Positions 1-7,757 of a stretch of DNA of 24,882 nt are shown here, piece after piece. This stretch comes from CAYLXX01 sp964484325 (GTDB lineage Bacteria; Patescibacteriota; Microgenomatia; UBA1406; GWC2-37-13): contig CAZAEE010000014.1 of assembly GCA_964484325.1 (NCBI GenBank), forward strand, positions 1-24,882, given 5' to 3'. Within the stretch, counting starts at the first letter, position 1; each line of letters begins with the position of its first letter. A program made the translations under genes and the position numbers. The notes below the pieces were generated by a model. That model saw nothing but the letters and a program-made list of their open reading frames with translations. It made no database searches and was not told the DNA's origin.

Positions 1-383
1 CCAAATTTATCTTGTACCCAACCATAATACTGACTAAATGGATAGCTATTTAGCTCCATCAGCGTTTTTCCACCATCTGAAAATTTTTTCCAGAGTTCAT
101 TCATCTCTTCTTTTGTGTCACAGGTGTAAAAGAATGATATGGCTGGGGTAGGTTTAAAAGTTGAATCAGCATTAATCGCAGTAAACTCATATCCACTAAT
201 TTCAAAATCTATAGTTAACACTTTTCCAGCAAAATCTTTTTGAAAGTCAGCCAGACCTTCTTCTTCAGTTTTTGGATAATGTAACGTTGAAATGATTTTG
301 CTATCTTTAAAGACTGAAAGATAAAATTTAATAGCTTCCTCAGCTTGATGGTCAAACCAAAGGTTGGGTACAATTTTTTGCAT
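1..383 (-). CDS. VOC / PhnB-like protein, 5' part (truncated by window edge)
   Basis: The reverse strand opens with ATG at 383 and reads without a stop to the window edge, giving 127 residues of an incomplete protein. The N-terminus (MQKIVPNLWFDHQAEEAIKF) and the later FFYTCDTKEEMNELW and QYYGWVQDKFG segments follow the pattern of the PhnB / '3-demethylubiquinone-9 3-methyltransferase' Pfam family, a branch of the vicinal oxygen chelate (glyoxalase/bleomycin-resistance) fold. Members are small cytoplasmic metal-binding or substrate-binding proteins whose individual reactions are mostly unknown, so no reaction is claimed. The family normally ends about 10-30 residues after the point where this window stops. 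A possible -10 box (TAAAAT, minus strand, 391-396) lies 7 bases before the ATG. The gene is divergent from the phosphoesterase that starts near 404. Confidence 0.85.
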   Translation of the reverse strand, partial: MQKIVPNLWFDHQAEEAIKFYLSVFKDSKIISTLHYPKTEEEGLADFQKDFAGKVLTIDFEISGYEFTAINADSTFKPTPAISFFYTCDTKEEMNELWKKFSDGGKTLMELNSYPFSQYYGWVQDKF

Positions 384-403
384 ATTTACTATTTTACTAA
401 TAT

Positions 404-1750
404 ATGATAAAAATGTATATAAAGATGAAAAAAATACAAGATGCTACTTCTTTATTAATTATTACTATAGCTACACTCGGAATTTTGAGTCTATCTTGGA
501 TAGTATACTATATTCATAATTTAAGTCTAGAAAACACGAACGCTAATTCTATTTCTCAGTCATACACAAATACTCGACCGGCAATCGCAGCTAACCCAAC
601 GAATTTACCCAATATTCGCCATGTATTTATTATCTTGATGGAAAACCATGACTGGTCATCTATCACTCCGTCTGTTGCTCCTTATATGTGGAATACCTTA
701 ATTCCGCTCGGTGCTCATGCCAATAACTATCATAACGTACCCACGTCTATAGGATCTCTTCATCCGTCTGAGCCAAACTATATCTGGTTAGAAGCTGGGA
801 CTAATATTTTCGCCGATCACACTTTCACCAATGATAATGATGCGAGTCTGGCAAACTCGACCAATTCAACAGCTCACCTAGCTACTTTACTTAATACTAC
901 CGGATTTATCTGGAAATCATATCAGGAAGGAATGCCAAGCAATGTTTGTCCTATATCAACAGGAGGCAGTCAGTATGCTGCCAAACATAATCCGTTTGTT
1001 TTCTTTCAGGACGTTTCTGGTAATCCTCCAAATACATCTAATACGTATTGTCTTCAACATCATTCACAAATAACAACATCCATACTTCAAAATGATCTGA
1101 ATACAGGAAACGTTGGTAACTATAACTTTATTACTCCTAATTTATGTAACGATATGCACGATTGTAGCGTTCAAACTGGTGACACCTGGCTCTCCCAAAT
1201 TGTACCGATCATTCTGAACTCTCCCACCTATCAACAAGATGGATTGATACTGATAACGTGGGATGAAGGTGCGGGCACTGGTAATAATCCGATTGGGATG
1301 ATTGCTCTTTCTCCATTTGCTAAACAAAATTATGCTAACTCTATTGCATATTCTCATGCTTCGACGGTTAAAACAATTGAAGAACTATTCGGTCTTAGTC
1401 CTTTAGTAGGTCATGCGGCTGATCAAACTACGACTGATCTAGCAGATTTTTTTGTTAGCTCTATACCAACACCTACCTTTACTCCGACTCCTACTTTCTC
1501 ACAAAATAGAGTTGACGTTAACAGAGATGGGGTAGTTACAATACAAGACTATAATTTATATCAAAAAGAACAAGGTGTTTTATGCACTCTAATTAGTCAA
1601 CCTCCATATCCAACACCTACTCTCCCTTGTGCAGATATCAACTGCAACGGAAGCGTAGATATAAGTGACTTTAACTCCATCAAACAGTATTATGGCAGGG
1701 CATTTCCGACACCAAATATTGAACCATATTGTAATGGACAACTTCCGTAA
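404..1750 (+). CDS. Secreted phosphoesterase (acid phosphatase / phospholipase C type) with C-terminal dockerin-like domain
   Basis: An N-terminal hydrophobic segment (about residues 16-38) should export or anchor the protein. Residues 70-350 match the phosphoesterase family of acid phosphatases and phospholipases C: HVFIILMEN at 73-81, HPSEPNY at 120-126, the metal-ligand-like WDE at 286-288, ALSPFAK at 301-307 and the S-T-V-K-T-I-E-E-L-F-G-L stretch at 320-331. A Thr/Pro linker (354-365) leads to two calcium-loop repeats of dockerin type I: DVNRDGVVTIQD at 371-382 and DINCNGSVDISD at 411-422. Cysteines at 394, 409, 414 and 443 recur with similar spacing in the dockerin tail of the hydrolase at 7758. 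The substrate is probably a phosphate mono- or diester outside the cell. The start is uncertain: ATGs at 404, 413 and 425 are all possible, and a TATGAT box at 403-408 would favour a later one. Confidence 0.85.
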   Translation: MIKMYIKMKKIQDATSLLIITIATLGILSLSWIVYYIHNLSLENTNANSISQSYTNTRPAIAANPTNLPNIRHVFIILMENHDWSSITPSVAPYMWNTLIPLGAHANNYHNVPTSIGSLHPSEPNYIWLEAGTNIFADHTFTNDNDASLANSTNSTAHLATLLNTTGFIWKSYQEGMPSNVCPISTGGSQYAAKHNPFVFFQDVSGNPPNTSNTYCLQHHSQITTSILQNDLNTGNVGNYNFITPNLCNDMHDCSVQTGDTWLSQIVPIILNSPTYQQDGLILITWDEGAGTGNNPIGMIALSPFAKQNYANSIAYSHASTVKTIEELFGLSPLVGHAADQTTTDLADFFVSSIPTPTFTPTPTFSQNRVDVNRDGVVTIQDYNLYQKEQGVLCTLISQPPYPTPTLPCADINCNGSVDISDFNSIKQYYGRAFPTPNIEPYCNGQLP

Positions 1751-1760
1751 TACGTTACGG
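1745..1760 (+). other. Stem-loop overlapping the phosphoesterase stop codon
   Basis: CCGTAA and TTACGG pair over 6 bp with loop TACG. The TAA stop is in the left arm and no T-run follows, so it is not a standard terminator. The rest of 1761-1950 shows no gene or other structure that I can support, apart from an isolated TATAAT at 1809-1814. Confidence 0.3.
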
Positions 1761-1950
1761 TCAACACTGCATCAAGCCAACTTCTTCTTAATCGCGAAAT
1801 GTTTGGTTTATAATACTTAGTTTTCCCTTGCGTATCTTTAAGTAGTTATTAGATTTTTAAAACAAATTTTGAATCCTCATCAAATTACCAAATTCCTTGT
1901 TTGTAGGGTCAAATAGAAAGCTTACAAACGATTGGGTTTACCCCATAGTA

Positions 1951-1959
1951 TGTTATAAT
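1951..1959 (+). promoter_or_regulatory. Extended -10 promoter of the 1966 gene
   Basis: TGTTATAAT, identical to the extended -10 at 11090-11098, ends 6 bases before ATG 1966. A weak TTGGGT (1932-1937) lies 16 bases upstream of the hexamer. Confidence 0.7.
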
Positions 1960-1965
1960 TAATTT

Positions 1966-2544
1966 ATGAGTAGTATTGAATCTTTAAGCACAATTGATGC
2001 TTCTATATCTGGCGAAAATTATGGAAAGATACACCAGAAACTTCTCACCCGATCCCTTAAAGATACGGAAGGAAATCCGTATAAACTTAGTATAGAGTTC
2101 TGGACAGGTTACGACGATACTCTCGCCCAAAAAAGAGGTAAGGCACACAAAGTACCACTTGTAAGAACTGGCGAGATGTTGGTAGCCATTAAAGATAATC
2201 TAGCATTAGTTATAGCAACGGATATTTCTGCGCGTATTTATAGATATTTGGTTTTACACGATGCTTTTGATCGAGATCACGCTCAATCAATCGCTCAAAT
2301 GTATATGTCAGTTTTTGAAGGTATTAATGATCCATCAAAGAAAACTGACTCAGAAAAAAAAGAGTATGTTATTAATCGTTTAAGCGGGTACAAAAATAAT
2401 TTATACCTTAATCACGTATTGCTTCAAAAATATGAATCAAAAAGATTTTCAAGAGATGGGGGAAATGTAATCCCTTATTACTACATAGATGAATCTTATG
2501 CATCGCCCATACATTTCCCAAAGAAAGCGGCATTTCAATTATGA
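1966..2544 (+). CDS. Hypothetical protein, 192 aa
   Basis: I do not recognise a family. The protein has no signal peptide or membrane segment and looks like a soluble, mixed alpha/beta cytoplasmic protein. It is rich in charged residues, with a tyrosine-rich stretch near the C-terminus (about 168-178). The start is well supported: a TGTTATAAT extended -10 box at 1951-1959 puts the expected transcription start on the ATG itself, and there is no Shine-Dalgarno sequence. The next gene, at 2665 on the same strand, is also unrecognised and follows after 120 bases. The ORF is long, uses ordinary codons and has its own promoter, so I take it to be a real gene of unknown function. Confidence 0.75.
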   Translation: MSSIESLSTIDASISGENYGKIHQKLLTRSLKDTEGNPYKLSIEFWTGYDDTLAQKRGKAHKVPLVRTGEMLVAIKDNLALVIATDISARIYRYLVLHDAFDRDHAQSIAQMYMSVFEGINDPSKKTDSEKKEYVINRLSGYKNNLYLNHVLLQKYESKRFSRDGGNVIPYYYIDESYASPIHFPKKAAFQL

Positions 2545-2664
2545 TGCAGAGGTTAAATTTTTTAAAAATAAGGACGTTTCACTGGTTTAATTGTTAAAAA
2601 TATAAATAATATCCTATAGAGAAGATTTGGAACTTTAAACAAATTATTAGGAGTGTACGTTGCC

Positions 2665-3309
2665 ATGTTAACCGAACAATCAGATCAAACACCAACACGA
2701 GAAGCTGAAAGTCAACTTTTGCATGCAAATATAATGATACGGTCCAATAGATACCCACATCATAGACATGATGGAGTGACATTGGACGGGAGTTGGGTAC
2801 CAGGACTGGTGTCGATAGGTAATACTGGCTTACATTTTTTAATTATTAATCACGCTGGTAAACCTTCCTTAAACGGGGCCTCGGCGGATAGTTTCCTTGA
2901 TTATATTTGGGAACAACATTTCACTCCGGAAGGAACAAAAAAAGCATCTGCTCAACATGCAATTAAATACAGCCTTATATATGCTTTTGCTTTGAATCAA
3001 TTTTTGAACTGGTGGGAAAATAGAGAAAATTTTTATTCAACTGATTTTACAGATATTTTCAAAGGGGAACCGAAAGCTAATAGACCAAAGTACTTAACAG
3101 GCAGTACTAATTCAACTATGGAGGCATTTAGGCTAAAACTGCTCGGTGCCAATAACTTTAATGCATATTCATCTCCATCTCAATTTATGCAAAATCATAC
3201 ATATTTTTTACATCTTGATAGATTGGCTCAAGACAAAGAAGTACGATCAAGGATAGAAAAATTGAGCGATGATTGTAAAAAAAGAAACTTCGCGATATTA
3301 GGTAGTTAA
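2665..3309 (+). CDS. Hypothetical protein, 214 aa
   Basis: I do not recognise a family. The soluble-looking protein has a histidine cluster at 32-35 (HHRH), further histidines near 57, 63, 85 and 98, and a Trp/Asn-rich stretch around 111-122. This could suggest metal binding, but no known motif is formed. I chose ATG 2665 because an AGGAG Shine-Dalgarno-like sequence lies at 2649-2653, 11 bases upstream; the in-frame GTG at 2653 overlaps that sequence and is less likely. This differs from the leaderless pattern of most neighbours. It converges on the hydrolase at 3357 with 47 bases between stops, and no convincing terminator is visible there. Confidence 0.72.
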   Translation: MLTEQSDQTPTREAESQLLHANIMIRSNRYPHHRHDGVTLDGSWVPGLVSIGNTGLHFLIINHAGKPSLNGASADSFLDYIWEQHFTPEGTKKASAQHAIKYSLIYAFALNQFLNWWENRENFYSTDFTDIFKGEPKANRPKYLTGSTNSTMEAFRLKLLGANNFNAYSSPSQFMQNHTYFLHLDRLAQDKEVRSRIEKLSDDCKKRNFAILGS

Positions 3310-3356
3310 TTTTAAATTTTCTCAAACTTAGTCTCAATTAACAAGACAGGAGCCTT

Positions 3357-4007
3357 TTACATACCGATTATGCCTAATAATGACTTTTCAACTTCCGCCA
3401 GATTACCACTGCTGTGTTTGAAACCGGGAATTGTCACAACACGTGAGTTGAATTTTTTTATAATGTGTGGGTTAACGATGGTATCTTTTTCTCCTGTTAA
3501 AACGTGAACTTTCGGATGATCACCAATTTCTTCAAAAGCTCTCAGGATGCCTTGGGAATACTCAGACGGGAAGTCTCTCAAAAAAATGCGTATTTCGTTC
3601 GGACTGCGGCCAGTATAAGAGAGTGCGTTTTGAAGCTCGGAGGAAGTTTTAATCGTTTCGGAAGCATAGGGATCAGGATTAATGAGAATAACTTTTTTAA
3701 AGTGCGGATTGTCAATATCAATAAGCCATAAAGCATACATAACCAGTGAAGCGGCGCCAGAAATTGCCAGGATTACAGCCGGATCTTTGTTAAGTGCAAT
3801 CTGTGCCACAGTACTAAATACAGGGTTAATAAAGTCATCCCATTTTTCAGTTGAGGAAGGGCTGACGAACGTTGTTTTTTCTGAAGGTAGTAGGGCGTGA
3901 ATCATCTGGGAAAATTTACCCGTCGGAGACATCGAAAGACCAGGAAAAAAATAGTACATTGGCTTCACAAGCGGTTCTTTTTCTCTTTTGGCAAGCTCCA
4001 AATCCAT
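3357..4007 (-). CDS. Alpha/beta-hydrolase-like protein, 216 aa
   Basis: The order of motifs fits the alpha/beta hydrolase fold. There is an early strand ending in FFPGLS (20-25, likely oxyanion region). The nucleophile elbow AISGA has Ser83, with small residues in place of the usual G-x-S-x-G. A strand VILINPDP follows at 106-113. The acid Asp175 lies in TGEKDTIV and the histidine His198 in PGFKHSSG. A Ser83/Asp175/His198 triad is therefore plausible. No signal peptide or membrane segment is seen, so it is probably cytoplasmic. The substrate cannot be told. The start is supported by a TGATATAAT extended -10 box at 4014-4022 (minus strand) ending 6 bases before the ATG, which predicts a leaderless mRNA. 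The upstream same-strand gene at 4117-4356 is separated by a hairpin terminator, so the two are probably separate units. Confidence 0.7.
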   Translation of the reverse strand: MDLELAKREKEPLVKPMYYFFPGLSMSPTGKFSQMIHALLPSEKTTFVSPSSTEKWDDFINPVFSTVAQIALNKDPAVILAISGAASLVMYALWLIDIDNPHFKKVILINPDPYASETIKTSSELQNALSYTGRSPNEIRIFLRDFPSEYSQGILRAFEEIGDHPKVHVLTGEKDTIVNPHIIKKFNSRVVTIPGFKHSSGNLAEVEKSLLGIIGM

Positions 4008-4013
4008 GGCAGT

Positions 4014-4022
4014 ATTATATCA
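4014..4022 (-). promoter_or_regulatory. Extended -10 promoter of the alpha/beta hydrolase
   Basis: TGATATAAT on the minus strand is a full TGN-TATAAT extended -10. It ends 6 bases before ATG 4007, so the expected transcription start coincides with the start codon. No good -35 is visible. Confidence 0.7.
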
Positions 4023-4077
4023 CTACTTTTTTACTCGTGTATTTAATACTTTATTTGTTTAATTAAAGTGTCGTCTC

Positions 4078-4100
4078 AAATAAAGAACCCGTTGAGGTTC
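4078..4100 (-). terminator. Putative intrinsic terminator of the DUF1059-like gene
   Basis: On the minus strand GAACCT-CAAC-GGGTTC forms a 6-bp stem (one G-T pair) with a 4-base loop at 4085-4100, followed by TTTATTT at 4078-4084. It lies 17 bases after the stop of the 4117-4356 gene and upstream of the hydrolase promoter. Confidence 0.5.
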
Positions 4101-4116
4101 ACCTATAGCTTTTTAG

Positions 4117-4356
4117 TTACTTATCATCAGCTAATGCAGCAAAATCATTCTGAGTTTTTTTGTACCAGTCCATACCCGCTGCTGGATCTTTCCACCTGTC
4201 CTGCATCATCTTCAGGGCGCTCTCGTGGGTTTTATCACCTTTTGCAACCATCTCTTTTAAGTGTTCATCTTCTGCCTTTATAACCTCATCAGCTGAATTT
4301 CCTTGAAATGCCGTATCGCAGGGTCCTCCCATTTGTTTACAGGTCATTGTTTTCAT
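4117..4356 (-). CDS. Small DUF1059-like protein, 79 aa
   Basis: The N-terminus MKTMTCKQMGGPCDTAFQGN, with Cys6 and Cys13, and the following E-x-V-x-K-A-x-x-E-H segment resemble the DUF1059 family of small bacterial and archaeal proteins (C-x(6)-C-[DE] near the start, then an amphipathic helix). The family's function is unknown. Here the helix is followed by about 45 extra residues rich in Lys, Asp and Met. No membrane segment is present. The start is well supported: AAGGAGG at 4365-4371 lies 8 bases before the ATG, and a TGGTATAAT extended -10 (4380-4388) lies just upstream. A strong Shine-Dalgarno sequence is rare in this window and suggests high or regulated translation. A hairpin terminator follows the gene. 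Confidence 0.72.
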   Translation of the reverse strand: MKTMTCKQMGGPCDTAFQGNSADEVIKAEDEHLKEMVAKGDKTHESALKMMQDRWKDPAAGMDWYKKTQNDFAALADDK

Positions 4357-4364
4357 ACCATATG

Positions 4365-4388
4365 CCTCCTTTTATACCAATTATACCA
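4365..4388 (-). promoter_or_regulatory. Extended -10 promoter plus Shine-Dalgarno for the DUF1059-like gene
   Basis: On the minus strand TGGTATAAT occupies 4380-4388 and AAGGAGG occupies 4365-4371. The predicted transcription start near 4373 places the Shine-Dalgarno sequence almost at the mRNA 5' end, 8 bases before ATG 4356. Confidence 0.6.
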
Positions 4389-4478
4389 ATTTATTAAGTT
4401 CTGATAAGTACTTTTTCGCTTGAGGTGGAGTAGATAGGTATTAATATGCTATAGTTATGATATATAGTTAAGAAATAG

Positions 4479-4949
4479 ATGAAAATCTTACGTGCGCATA
4501 AAATCCTGATTATTCTCACAATTATTTTTTTGGCAATCGGAGCGTTTGCATTGAGCATATTGGCTCTAAAACCTCAATTTGGTAAACCTCAAGCACAAGA
4601 TGCGGGAGTTGCACCCACTGTTGCAGACTGTGGACGTCCTGGAGGGTTGATCTGTGGCACGCCAACACCCATTCCTACAGTGATTTTGGATACCTCAGTT
4701 GGAGTAAGCGAAACAATAATTCCCACTCAACCTCCAGTGCCTTCCATCACTATCACACCTGCCTCAAACAACACTCCAACAGTCTCACCGACGACAAACA
4801 ACTCACCTGGATCAAACACTGTCTTAGACGGTTCACCTCAAGTAACTCAAAGTTCCGCACTGATGGAGGCTGGTTTTACGGGTCCTGTACAGTTTATAAT
4901 GCTTCTGATACCATTACTTATGATAACTCTCGCTTTACTCCTTGGATAA
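4479..4949 (+). CDS. Thr/Pro-rich surface protein with two membrane segments, 156 aa
   Basis: I do not recognise a family. The protein has an N-terminal hydrophobic helix (about 9-30) after a basic start. A low-complexity extracellular stretch rich in Thr, Pro, Ser and Asn (about 43-128) follows, with Cys51 and Cys59 close together. A second hydrophobic helix occupies the last 20 or so residues (about 137-156) and ends in LLLG with no basic tail. It is probably a membrane-anchored stalk or spacer on the cell surface. An LPXTG motif is absent. The next gene (5045) also has an anchored Thr/Pro stalk. Overlapping -10-like boxes (TGCTATAGT 4447-4455, TATGAT 4456-4461, TATATA 4461-4466) lie just upstream, and there is no Shine-Dalgarno sequence. 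Confidence 0.65.
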   Translation: MKILRAHKILIILTIIFLAIGAFALSILALKPQFGKPQAQDAGVAPTVADCGRPGGLICGTPTPIPTVILDTSVGVSETIIPTQPPVPSITITPASNNTPTVSPTTNNSPGSNTVLDGSPQVTQSSALMEAGFTGPVQFIMLLIPLLMITLALLLG

Positions 4950-5008
4950 TGTTTACCGTACTTTAATGATCTTAAAAATTTGTTACCCATGATCATTGAA
5001 AAAAGACC

Positions 5009-5037
5009 TTGATTTATACGAGAAAGAACCATATAAT
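5009..5037 (+). promoter_or_regulatory. Promoter of the 5045 gene
   Basis: TTGATT at 5009-5014 and TATAAT at 5032-5037 are separated by exactly 17 bases. The -10 ends 7 bases before ATG 5045, so the mRNA should be leaderless. This decides the start: the longer in-frame reading from TTG 5009 would begin inside the -35 box. Confidence 0.75.
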
Positions 5038-5044
5038 GCTCTCT

Positions 5045-5839
5045 ATGAAAGAAGTTACCCCGTCAAAGATAAATGAAAAGTTATTAAAAAGCTCAGATGA
5101 AGTAACCGAACAATTTACCAAAGATGGCACATTTCCAGGATCAGAAATAAATACTCCACCAATTCCTGATGTAACCAAAAAACCATTTGATAAAAAAATA
5201 TTTCTTAAAGTTGGTATTCCGGTAGGATTGTTGCTGGCTGCAGGAGCTGCCGTGAAAAACTGTGACTGGATCGCACCTCCTAAACCTGAACCAACTCCTC
5301 TTCCTCTTGAGTCAACACTGACACCAACGGTAACTCAAACCGATTCAGCTACTCCAACTGCCTCTTCAACAGTTGTAGCATTTACAGCAACACCTTCTCC
5401 CACCCCGACAGTAAATCCTTGGAATACATTTGTGTTCTCACAGGGTGACTTTCGCTATAAACTAGTGCAAGCTGAGGTCAGAAAAGACTTTCCAGATATA
5501 CGCCCGGATTCACAACTTGAGTATGGCATGATTAATTTAGGAACAATCATTTCAGCCGCCCATGATGGAGTTGGTATTGACGCAGCCTGTGATGAACCAG
5601 TCGGTCAACCGGTCTCACTACCTGGTAAAAATATCTTAGCCGTTGGGCTTGCTTGTTTCAGGGGCGAGTATTTGCCCGATGCTTCAGAAGATATAAAGAA
5701 AATTTGTTCAAATATGATGATTGCCTCAGGCGCCAACTTAGACTGCGATAATTCCAAAAAAGACCGTGCTTATCGTGCAGCTGAGGAAATCAACCAACTT
5801 CTTCCTACAGTTTTAAAAGAAATTCAACAACCTAAGTAA
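5045..5839 (+). CDS. Membrane-anchored protein with Thr/Pro stalk and cysteine-containing outer domain, 264 aa
   Basis: I do not recognise a family. About 50 charged N-terminal residues precede one membrane helix (about 52-70). A Thr/Pro/Ser stalk (about 78-125) and a domain of about 140 residues follow. The positive patch (K45-K55) before the helix suggests the N-terminus is inside and the C-terminal domain outside. That domain has cysteines at 182, 204, 221 and 234, which could form two disulfides, and it ends in a charged helix. It does not look like a cohesin, which would be beta-rich. Start 5045 is chosen from the promoter geometry. The gene converges on the M11-like protease with a single base between stops, and the two may act at the same surface, though only proximity suggests this. 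Confidence 0.7.
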   Translation: MKEVTPSKINEKLLKSSDEVTEQFTKDGTFPGSEINTPPIPDVTKKPFDKKIFLKVGIPVGLLLAAGAAVKNCDWIAPPKPEPTPLPLESTLTPTVTQTDSATPTASSTVVAFTATPSPTPTVNPWNTFVFSQGDFRYKLVQAEVRKDFPDIRPDSQLEYGMINLGTIISAAHDGVGIDAACDEPVGQPVSLPGKNILAVGLACFRGEYLPDASEDIKKICSNMMIASGANLDCDNSKKDRAYRAAEEINQLLPTVLKEIQQPK

Positions 5840-5840
5840 T

Positions 5841-7712
5841 CTATTGTCCCTGGAAACCATATGTTGGCTCAGGCGTCGGGGACGGAGCTGATTTCATATT
5901 AATCCGGAGTCCGGCAACATTACTATCGTTAACCGTAATGTGGTCGCAGTAATTTTTGAAAGGATCACGATTCGGTACTCCTGTTTGTACTGTGCAGTAC
6001 CAGTTATAATCCCAACCTCCGTCAGTCGGACAGATATCATACGTGCCATTTGGGACATAAGGAAAGTAAAAAGCACCATTTTGACCACTACCTCCCGGGC
6101 CGGTCATTGCTGTTGTTTGATAATTTGAGCCAGTTATATGGACAAAAGCGCCATTAATCGGAATATTTGTTGATTGAGGACACTGGGCGGGACGACTGCT
6201 GCCGACACTGTTGACTAAACCGCTTACCTGATACCGAGGTGGCATCTGTATATCAACAGTTGCACCAGTATCTGAAACGCTTATTGTACGAATAAATGTC
6301 CGAAAATCTGAATCATACAGAGACTGTCCAGGAAGAAGAGGCGCGTCAAGATAACTAACAGTCTGGGCTGTAGCATCAAGCAAATGTACAGCAGCTGAAG
6401 CATACTGAAGGGCCTCTTTGCTTGGTCCAACTCGAACAATAAGACCATTTACCGCCGGGTCAGACGGGTTAAACCGATCAAAACCAAAGGGTCTTCGAAA
6501 CTCAAGATAAAAAAACTCTTGCGTGTATAAAGGAGGAGGCGTTCCTCGAGGAATCCGCAGTAGTTTCACATCACTTCCTGGTCTTTCTGCAACTCCGATA
6601 GAATAGGTACCGGAGTGGGTAATTGTCTGTACATTGGGTGGATCCAAAAATCCCAAAAGATCTTTATAGACGTTATTGATATGATAATTGTTATTTGTAT
6701 AATAACTGCCACCCATGACGTCGAATGGGTCGCCATACTCAATGTTTGAACACGTGTTACTAATTGGTACACGTCCCTGAGTGTCTTTTTTACAGGTATA
6801 GGCACTTGCATGCCAAAGACCGAACGCATGTCCCAGCTCATGATTGACGATGTTCATATCCCCGTCAAGATATGTTTCAAAATCACCCTGGATTGCCCAG
6901 CCGTCTGCAAAACAGTTGTCAGCATGGGCAAATAAATAGATTACTTTATCGTAATTTCGCGAGTCATAGCCATTAGCTTGAGCGTTCTGTACCGCGGAGT
7001 TTGTCCATAGACCGATATTTGTGAGGCAGTTTGTATTGTTGTAGGGCACAGTGTACCAGCCGTAAATATCCCCGTCGGGTCGGGTGGCTCCCTGTATATT
7101 CCATTTATTATAAGAAATTTCCCGGTAGTAGCTGGCTGTTGAGGTGGCTGAGGTATAAATAGTTTGTCGTACCTGATCTTGAGTAAACGGTTGAGCTTGA
7201 TTGTTTTGAAAGTTAAACATGATAACAGCAATTTTTTTTACCGTCGATGTCACCGGCGAGGCTGAAGCAATTGATCTTGGTCCCTGAAGTACTTGAAACG
7301 AGGCGGCCGTGGTTTTGTCGAGCAAAATTTTATTATCTTGAAGAACTCCCCGTACGCTCACTATCATTCCCGGTGCCAGAGGCGGTTTTTCTCCCTGAAA
7401 CTGCAGCTCATATTTTTTTGAATCATTGGTTGTCAGGTAAATGACCTCGACCGGTTGAGTCATCTTTAAAAAATCCCCTTCCAAAAAAGATATCGTCCCC
7501 TCAACTGTACTGATATTGCTGATTACTCCCGTTGCTTGTGAGGCAGAGCGTACATTGGCTTGATTAGCCGACCAGGAGATGTAAAAAACAAAAATAAGAA
7601 AAAGTATAAAAGATCCCAAAATCACAACAGCAGGGATTTTTTTAATATCTTTAAACACTTTATTTAGTTCAAAATTATTCACTATATACTTTATAGTATC
7701 ATAGACAAACAT
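5841..7712 (-). CDS. Membrane-anchored M11-like (gametolysin-type) zinc metalloprotease with C-terminal beta domain
   Basis: One membrane helix (about 28-47) anchors the N-terminus. A small beta-rich domain (about 60-143) follows, then the catalytic domain. HELGHAFGLWH at 291-301 is a complete H-E-x-x-H-x-x-G-x-x-H metzincin site with ligands His291, His295 and His301 and catalytic Glu292. YGDPFDVMGG (326-335) supplies the Met-turn (Met333) in the manner of peptidase family M11. A C-terminal domain (about 495-605) resembles carboxypeptidase-regulatory or Cna-B type beta sandwiches, and a Pro/Thr tail (APSPTPEPT) closes the protein. It should cleave proteins outside the cell. It is divergent from the SGNH hydrolase at 7758 across 45 bases. 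A weak -10 (TACGAT, minus, 7723-7728) lies 10 bases before the ATG. M11 membership is judged from motifs only. Confidence 0.82.
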   Translation of the reverse strand: MFVYDTIKYIVNNFELNKVFKDIKKIPAVVILGSFILFLIFVFYISWSANQANVRSASQATGVISNISTVEGTISFLEGDFLKMTQPVEVIYLTTNDSKKYELQFQGEKPPLAPGMIVSVRGVLQDNKILLDKTTAASFQVLQGPRSIASASPVTSTVKKIAVIMFNFQNNQAQPFTQDQVRQTIYTSATSTASYYREISYNKWNIQGATRPDGDIYGWYTVPYNNTNCLTNIGLWTNSAVQNAQANGYDSRNYDKVIYLFAHADNCFADGWAIQGDFETYLDGDMNIVNHELGHAFGLWHASAYTCKKDTQGRVPISNTCSNIEYGDPFDVMGGSYYTNNNYHINNVYKDLLGFLDPPNVQTITHSGTYSIGVAERPGSDVKLLRIPRGTPPPLYTQEFFYLEFRRPFGFDRFNPSDPAVNGLIVRVGPSKEALQYASAAVHLLDATAQTVSYLDAPLLPGQSLYDSDFRTFIRTISVSDTGATVDIQMPPRYQVSGLVNSVGSSRPAQCPQSTNIPINGAFVHITGSNYQTTAMTGPGGSGQNGAFYFPYVPNGTYDICPTDGGWDYNWYCTVQTGVPNRDPFKNYCDHITVNDSNVAGLRINMKSAPSPTPEPTYGFQGQ

Positions 7713-7757
7713 CTGCTTGACAATCGTATTTAATACCTATACGCTAAGAATAGTCAT

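Noticed and set aside
1809..1814. Isolated TATAAT in the 1751-1965 gap
   Set aside because: No -35, no TGN extension and no ORF or RNA gene downstream on the plus strand.
4965..4997. Inverted repeat AATGATC ... GATCATT followed by an A-run
   Set aside because: The loop is 19 bases and the run after it on the plus strand is A, not T; it does not work as a terminator in either direction.
5009..5044. TTG start 12 codons upstream of ATG 5045
   Set aside because: The TTG is the first three bases of the -35 box of the TTGATT-17-TATAAT promoter, so it would not be transcribed from that promoter.
1475..5420. PTPTPT-like low-complexity DNA as tandem repeats
   Set aside because: The repeats are short, imperfect and in frame in several secreted proteins; they are ordinary Thr/Pro linkers rather than a repeat array.
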